DNA from: Betaproteobacteria bacterium
Lineage (GTDB): Bacteria; Pseudomonadota; Gammaproteobacteria; Burkholderiales; SG8-39
Reading direction: 5' to 3'
Length of the DNA: 64,000 nt
NCBI GenBank assembly: GCA_004297625.1
Contig: SCTY01000056.1
Coordinates: forward strand, 1-64,000
The notes beneath the pieces were generated by a model that saw only the letters and a list, made by a program, of their open reading frames with translations, made no database searches and was not told the origin of the DNA. Shown here one piece after another: positions 60,275 through 64,000 of the stretch (positions are counted from its first letter, which is position 1; each line of letters starts with the position of its first letter). A program made the position numbers and the translations under genes.

Positions 60275-63200
60275 ACGAACCGGGCCCGCTGCGCGGCGTC
60301 GAAGCCACCGTTGAGTCGCCGCCGGCGAGCTACGCCGGCCGCACGCGCTACACGCAGCTCGAATACGAGGCGCTGCTCGCCAACGCCTCGATCGGCATCG
60401 CGTTCACGCGCGAGCGGCGCTTCTTCCTCTGCAACCAGCGCTTCGCCGAGATGTTCGGCTACGCGTCCGAGGAGCTGATCGGCCAGCCGGGCGAGGTGGT
60501 CTACCCGAGCCGCGAAAGCTACGCCGCGCTCGGCCAGATCGCGGTGCCGATCCTTTCGGCGGGCAAGCAGCTCGACGTCGAATGGGAGGCGCGGCGCAAG
60601 GACGGATCGACCTTCCTTTGCCGCATGATCGCCAAGGCGCTCGACACGCAAAACCCGCAGCAGGGCACGGTGTGGATCGTCGAGGACATCACCGACAAGC
60701 GCCGGCATGCGGACGAGGTGGCGCGGCTGCTGCGCGAGCAGGAGGCGATACTCGCGAGCGCTTCGGTCGGCATCGTGTTCGTCAAGGACCGGCGCATCGT
60801 GCGCTGCAACCGGCGCTACGAGGAGATGTACGGCTACGGCCCAGGCGAGATGGACGGCAAGCCCACCGCCATCGTCTACACCGACATCTCGGAGCATGCC
60901 AAGGGCGCGGCGGTCTACGAGACGCTCGCGCGCGGCCAGACCTCGCGCCGGATCGAGCTGCGCAGGCGCAAGGACGGCAGCACTTTCTGGAGCCGCGCCG
61001 ACGGCCGCGCGGTCAACCCGCAGGACCCGCACAAGGGCTCGGTGTGGATCGTGGAGGACATCACCGAGCAGCGCCGCGCCGAGGACGAGCTGCAGCGCGT
61101 GCTCGCCGAGCAGCAGGCGCTGCTCGACAACATCGTGGTCGGCATCCAGTTCACGCGCGAGCGCCGCACCGTGCGCTGCAACCGCCGCTTCGAGGAGATG
61201 TTCGGCTATGCGCCCGGCACGGCGGTCGGCGCGCCGTCGCGCGACCTGTATTTCACCGAAGAGGAATACGCAGGGGTTCTCAAGGCCTACGCCGAGACCG
61301 ACGCCGGAAAGCTGCACACGCGCGAGCAATGGCTGCGCCGCCAGGACGGCTCGGGCTTCTGGTGCCGCATCAACGGCCGCGCGGTCGCGCCGGGCGATCC
61401 CGGCAAAGGGTACGTGTGGCTCCTCGAGGACATCACCGAGCGCCGGCGCGCCGACGAAGCGGTGCAGCGGCTCGTGAGCGAGCAGAAGGCGGCCGAAGAG
61501 CGCATCCAGCGCGCGCTCGGCGAGCAGGAGCTGATCCTCGACAACGCCATGATCGGCATCGCGTTCGTGCGCGACCGCGTAATCCAGCGCTGCAACCGCT
61601 TCCTGGAGGAGATGGTCGGCGCGGGCCCGGCAGAGCTGGTGGGCGCAAGCTCGTCGGTGCTCTTCGCCTCCGAGGCGGACTGGGAGCAGGCCGGGCGCCT
61701 CGCGTACCGCGCCACCGCGCCGGGAGAGACGCACGACAGCGAGTGGCGCTTCAAGCGGCGCGACGGCTCGACGTTCCGCTGCCGCACGCGCGGCCGGCGC
61801 ATCGACGTGGGCGAGACCGAGCAGGAATGGATCTGGAGCTTCGAGGACGTCACCGCCGAACGCGAGGCGGATCTGCGCGTGCAGCGCGCGCTCGCCGAGC
61901 AGGAGCTGATCCTCGACAACGCCACGGTGGGCATCGCGTTCGTGCGCAACCGCGTCTACCAGCGCTGCAACGCACGCTTCGAGCAGATGTTCGGTTACGG
62001 GGCCGGCGAGCTCATCGGACGCGCCACCGAGCCCCTTTATGCCGAGCGCGCGCAGTGGGAGCGCGACGCGGCCTGGTACGAGGAGATGAAGAGCGGCCAG
62101 GCGGTTTCCGTCGAGCGCCAATACCGCCGCCGCGACGGCAGCCTCTTCTGGTGCAAGCTCGTCGGCAAGGCGATCGACCCTGCGCACCCGGACGACGGAT
62201 CGATCTGGATCTACGACGACGTGACCGCGGAGCACGCCGCCCGCGAGTCGCTGCAGGCCTCGCGCGACGCGCTGGAGCGTGCGGTGGCCGAGCGCACGGC
62301 CGAGCTCGAGGAGGCGAAGGCGCGTGCGCAGCACCTCGCCGACCACGACGCGCTCACCGGGCTGCCGAACCGCAGGCTGCTCGAAGACCGCCTGACGCAG
62401 GCGCTGGCGCTCAGCTACCGCAACCGCCAGCAAACCGCGGTGATGTTCGTCGATCTCGACCGCTTCAAGGCGATCAACGATTCGCTCGGCCACGCGGCGG
62501 GCGACGTGCTGCTCAAGGAGGTGGCGGCGCGGTTGGTAAAGCAGCTGCGGGTCGGCGACACCATCTGCCGCATCGGCGGCGACGAATTCGTGGTCGTGCT
62601 GCCCGAGCTCAAGCGCGCCTCCGACGCCGCGCAGGTCGCGCAGAAGGTACTCGAGCAGCTCTCGGCTCCGGCTCTGGTGGAAGGCCATGAGCTGAGCGTG
62701 ACGCCTTCCATCGGGATCGCCGTTTTCCCGGACGACGGGCGCGATGCCGAAACCCTGATCCGCAATTCCGACGCGGCGATGTACCACGCGAAGGAGATGG
62801 GCCGCGCCAACTACCAGTTCTTCACCGCCGAGATGAACCAGGCGGCCTCGCGGCGCCACGCGCTGGAGACCGAGCTGCGGCGCGCGCTCGGCAAGGGCGA
62901 GCTGCGCGTGCACTATCAGCCGATCGTCGAGACGAAGTCGGGGCGCGTGGCCGGGCACGAGGCGCTCGTGCGCTGGCAGCACCCGGAGCGCGGGCTGCTC
63001 GCCCCCGGCGAGTTCATCCAGCTCGCCGAGGAGACCGGGCTCATCCTCAAGCTCGGCGAATGGGTGCTGCACGAGGCGTGCCGCTGGGCCACCTTCATCG
63101 GCGTCGAGCGCGGGCTGCAGATCGCGGTGAACCTGTCGGCGCGCCAGTTCAACGACCCGAAGCTCGCGCAAATCGTGGCCACGGCGCTGCGCGACACCGG

Positions 63201-63606
63201 CCTGCCGGCGCGGCTGCTGGAGCTCGAGATCACCGAATCGACTGCCATGCAGCACACCGATGTGACGCTCGGCACGCTGAATCGCCTGAAGGGCCTCGGC
63301 GTGTCGGTCGCCATCGACGACTTCGGCACCGGCTACTCGAGCCTGTCGTACCTGAAGCGCTTTCCGGTCGACAAGGTGAAGATCGATCGCTCGTTCACCG
63401 CGGAGCTGCCGGCCGACGCCGACCAGTGCGCGATCGTCGAGGCCATCGTCGCGCTCGCGCATGCGCTGGAGATCGAGGTCATCGGCGAAGGCGTGGAGAA
63501 CGACGCCCAGCGCCGCTTCCTCGCGCAGTGCGGCTGCGACTATCTGCAGGGCTATCTCACGGGCAAGCCGGTCGACGCCGACGCCGCGTCGAAGGATTTC
63601 GTTTAG
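60271..63606 (+). CDS. Five-PAS GGDEF-EAL cyclic di-GMP enzyme
   Basis: A 1111-residue cytoplasmic sensor. Five tandem PAS domains (about 35-145, 158-270, 283-395, 420-530, 545-655) all carry the same core with a conserved Cys-Asn (Cys54, 179, 303, 441, 566), clearly an internal duplication. A coiled coil leads to a GGDEF domain with intact GGDEF (769-773) and inhibitory RxxD site RVGD (760-763), then an EAL domain with EALVRW (897). Both synthase and phosphodiesterase motifs look functional. The GTG start is coupled to the lipoprotein gene. Confidence 0.93.
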   Translation: MNEPGPLRGVEATVESPPASYAGRTRYTQLEYEALLANASIGIAFTRERRFFLCNQRFAEMFGYASEELIGQPGEVVYPSRESYAALGQIAVPILSAGKQLDVEWEARRKDGSTFLCRMIAKALDTQNPQQGTVWIVEDITDKRRHADEVARLLREQEAILASASVGIVFVKDRRIVRCNRRYEEMYGYGPGEMDGKPTAIVYTDISEHAKGAAVYETLARGQTSRRIELRRRKDGSTFWSRADGRAVNPQDPHKGSVWIVEDITEQRRAEDELQRVLAEQQALLDNIVVGIQFTRERRTVRCNRRFEEMFGYAPGTAVGAPSRDLYFTEEEYAGVLKAYAETDAGKLHTREQWLRRQDGSGFWCRINGRAVAPGDPGKGYVWLLEDITERRRADEAVQRLVSEQKAAEERIQRALGEQELILDNAMIGIAFVRDRVIQRCNRFLEEMVGAGPAELVGASSSVLFASEADWEQAGRLAYRATAPGETHDSEWRFKRRDGSTFRCRTRGRRIDVGETEQEWIWSFEDVTAEREADLRVQRALAEQELILDNATVGIAFVRNRVYQRCNARFEQMFGYGAGELIGRATEPLYAERAQWERDAAWYEEMKSGQAVSVERQYRRRDGSLFWCKLVGKAIDPAHPDDGSIWIYDDVTAEHAARESLQASRDALERAVAERTAELEEAKARAQHLADHDALTGLPNRRLLEDRLTQALALSYRNRQQTAVMFVDLDRFKAINDSLGHAAGDVLLKEVAARLVKQLRVGDTICRIGGDEFVVVLPELKRASDAAQVAQKVLEQLSAPALVEGHELSVTPSIGIAVFPDDGRDAETLIRNSDAAMYHAKEMGRANYQFFTAEMNQAASRRHALETELRRALGKGELRVHYQPIVETKSGRVAGHEALVRWQHPERGLLAPGEFIQLAEETGLILKLGEWVLHEACRWATFIGVERGLQIAVNLSARQFNDPKLAQIVATALRDTGLPARLLELEITESTAMQHTDVTLGTLNRLKGLGVSVAIDDFGTGYSSLSYLKRFPVDKVKIDRSFTAELPADADQCAIVEAIVALAHALEIEVIGEGVENDAQRRFLAQCGCDYLQGYLTGKPVDADAASKDFV

Positions 63607-64000
63607 GTTCGCTTTTCCCTGAGCAGCGCCTCGAGCCCGCGCACGTTCTCTTCCACGCCGGATAGGTTCGGATTCGCTTCCAGCGCGCGCCGGAACCAGG
63701 CGAGTGCCTGCTCATACTGCTCGAGCTTGAAGTGGATCTGCCCCAGGCCGGAAAGCGCGCCGAAGTGCGAGGGATTGCGCTTCAGCACCTCGTTGCAGTC
63801 GGCGAGCGAGCGCGCGTAGTCGCCGGCGAGGTAATACACCGTCGCGCGCTTGTTCCAGCCTTCCGCGAAGTCGGGTTTTCTGGAAATGACGCTCGAAAAC
63901 GTCGCGATCGCCTCGGCGTAGCGGCCGGCCTGCATCTGGCCGACGCCGGCCGCCATCAGCCGGTCGATGTCCGCATCCCCCGAGCGGCTCCACAGCAGCC
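63603..64000 (-). CDS. TPR-repeat protein, cut by the window edge
   Basis: At least 131 residues of tetratricopeptide repeats: LMAAGVGQMQAGRYAEAIAT, PDFAEGWNKRATVYYLAGDY, PSHFGALSGLGQIHFKLEQY and PNLSGVEENVRGLEALL. The frame stays open to the right edge (residues LLWSRSGDADIDR precede the first internal Met), so the N-terminus is missing. Its stop TAA (63605-63603) interlocks with the stop of the GGDEF-EAL gene. Confidence 0.88.
   Translation of the reverse strand, partial: LLWSRSGDADIDRLMAAGVGQMQAGRYAEAIATFSSVISRKPDFAEGWNKRATVYYLAGDYARSLADCNEVLKRNPSHFGALSGLGQIHFKLEQYEQALAWFRRALEANPNLSGVEENVRGLEALLREKRT

Overview
The window looks like a chromosomal segment of a GC-rich betaproteobacterium, probably an environmental Burkholderiales-like lineage. 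The indicators are a BPSS1780-type membrane protein, a tripartite tricarboxylate transporter, many CoA-thioester catabolic operons, abundant GTG/TTG starts with 1-30 nt stop/start overlaps, and REP-like palindromes. Taxonomy is inferred from gene content only. No rRNA, tRNA or CRISPR was seen. Left part (1-28.4 kb): the window opens on the 3' end of a probable class C group II intron that abuts a small lipoprotein gene. A plus-strand run follows (class II aldolase, GNAT, alpha/beta hydrolase, enoyl-CoA hydratase, enolase-superfamily protein with an internal deletion, acyl-CoA ligase, copper chaperone). Next come a Pit/DUF47 phosphate pair, a family III CoA-transferase, a metal/corrinoid-binding protein and an MscS channel. 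An IclR regulator faces an operon of SDR, a paired acyl-CoA dehydrogenase, CurA-like reductase, RDD protein, GST and SDR. After an MFS transporter there is a minus-strand operon (ALDH, nitrilase, SDR, thioesterase), the DUF2157/DUF4401/GDYXXLXY membrane trio, a zinc alcohol dehydrogenase and a response regulator-adenylate cyclase. Middle (28.5-31.5 kb): a small accessory island holds a frameshifted transposase, a PIN toxin/antitoxin pair, an RHS fragment and a HigBA pair. Centre (31.6-43.6 kb): a Liv-type ABC importer and MaoC hydratase run leftward. An amidohydrolase-fold protein, thiolase, enoyl-CoA hydratase, two tandem UbiD-type decarboxylases and an acyl-CoA dehydrogenase run rightward. 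Two FNR/CRP-type boxes lie in the control regions, so this looks like a transport-plus-catabolism unit for an aromatic or alicyclic acid. Right (43.7-51.1 kb): the most unusual locus. A second IclR regulator diverges from two cupins, a CDC48/VAT-type double AAA+ ATPase whose second Walker B glutamate is naturally glutamine, and a TctCAB transporter. Operator-like sequences overlap the start codons on both sides and resemble the site at the first IclR locus. Right end (51.2-64 kb): thiolase and a trifunctional-type beta-oxidation protein run leftward. Acyl-CoA ligase, MaoC-like hydratase and a cyclase-family hydrolase run rightward. A ParDE-like pair, DUF3301, ferredoxin-NADP reductase, a DUF6279-like lipoprotein and a five-PAS GGDEF-EAL protein follow. 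A TPR protein is cut by the right edge. Overall the genes describe import of organic acids, CoA activation, decarboxylation/dehydrogenation and beta-oxidation to acetyl-CoA under IclR and perhaps FNR-type control.
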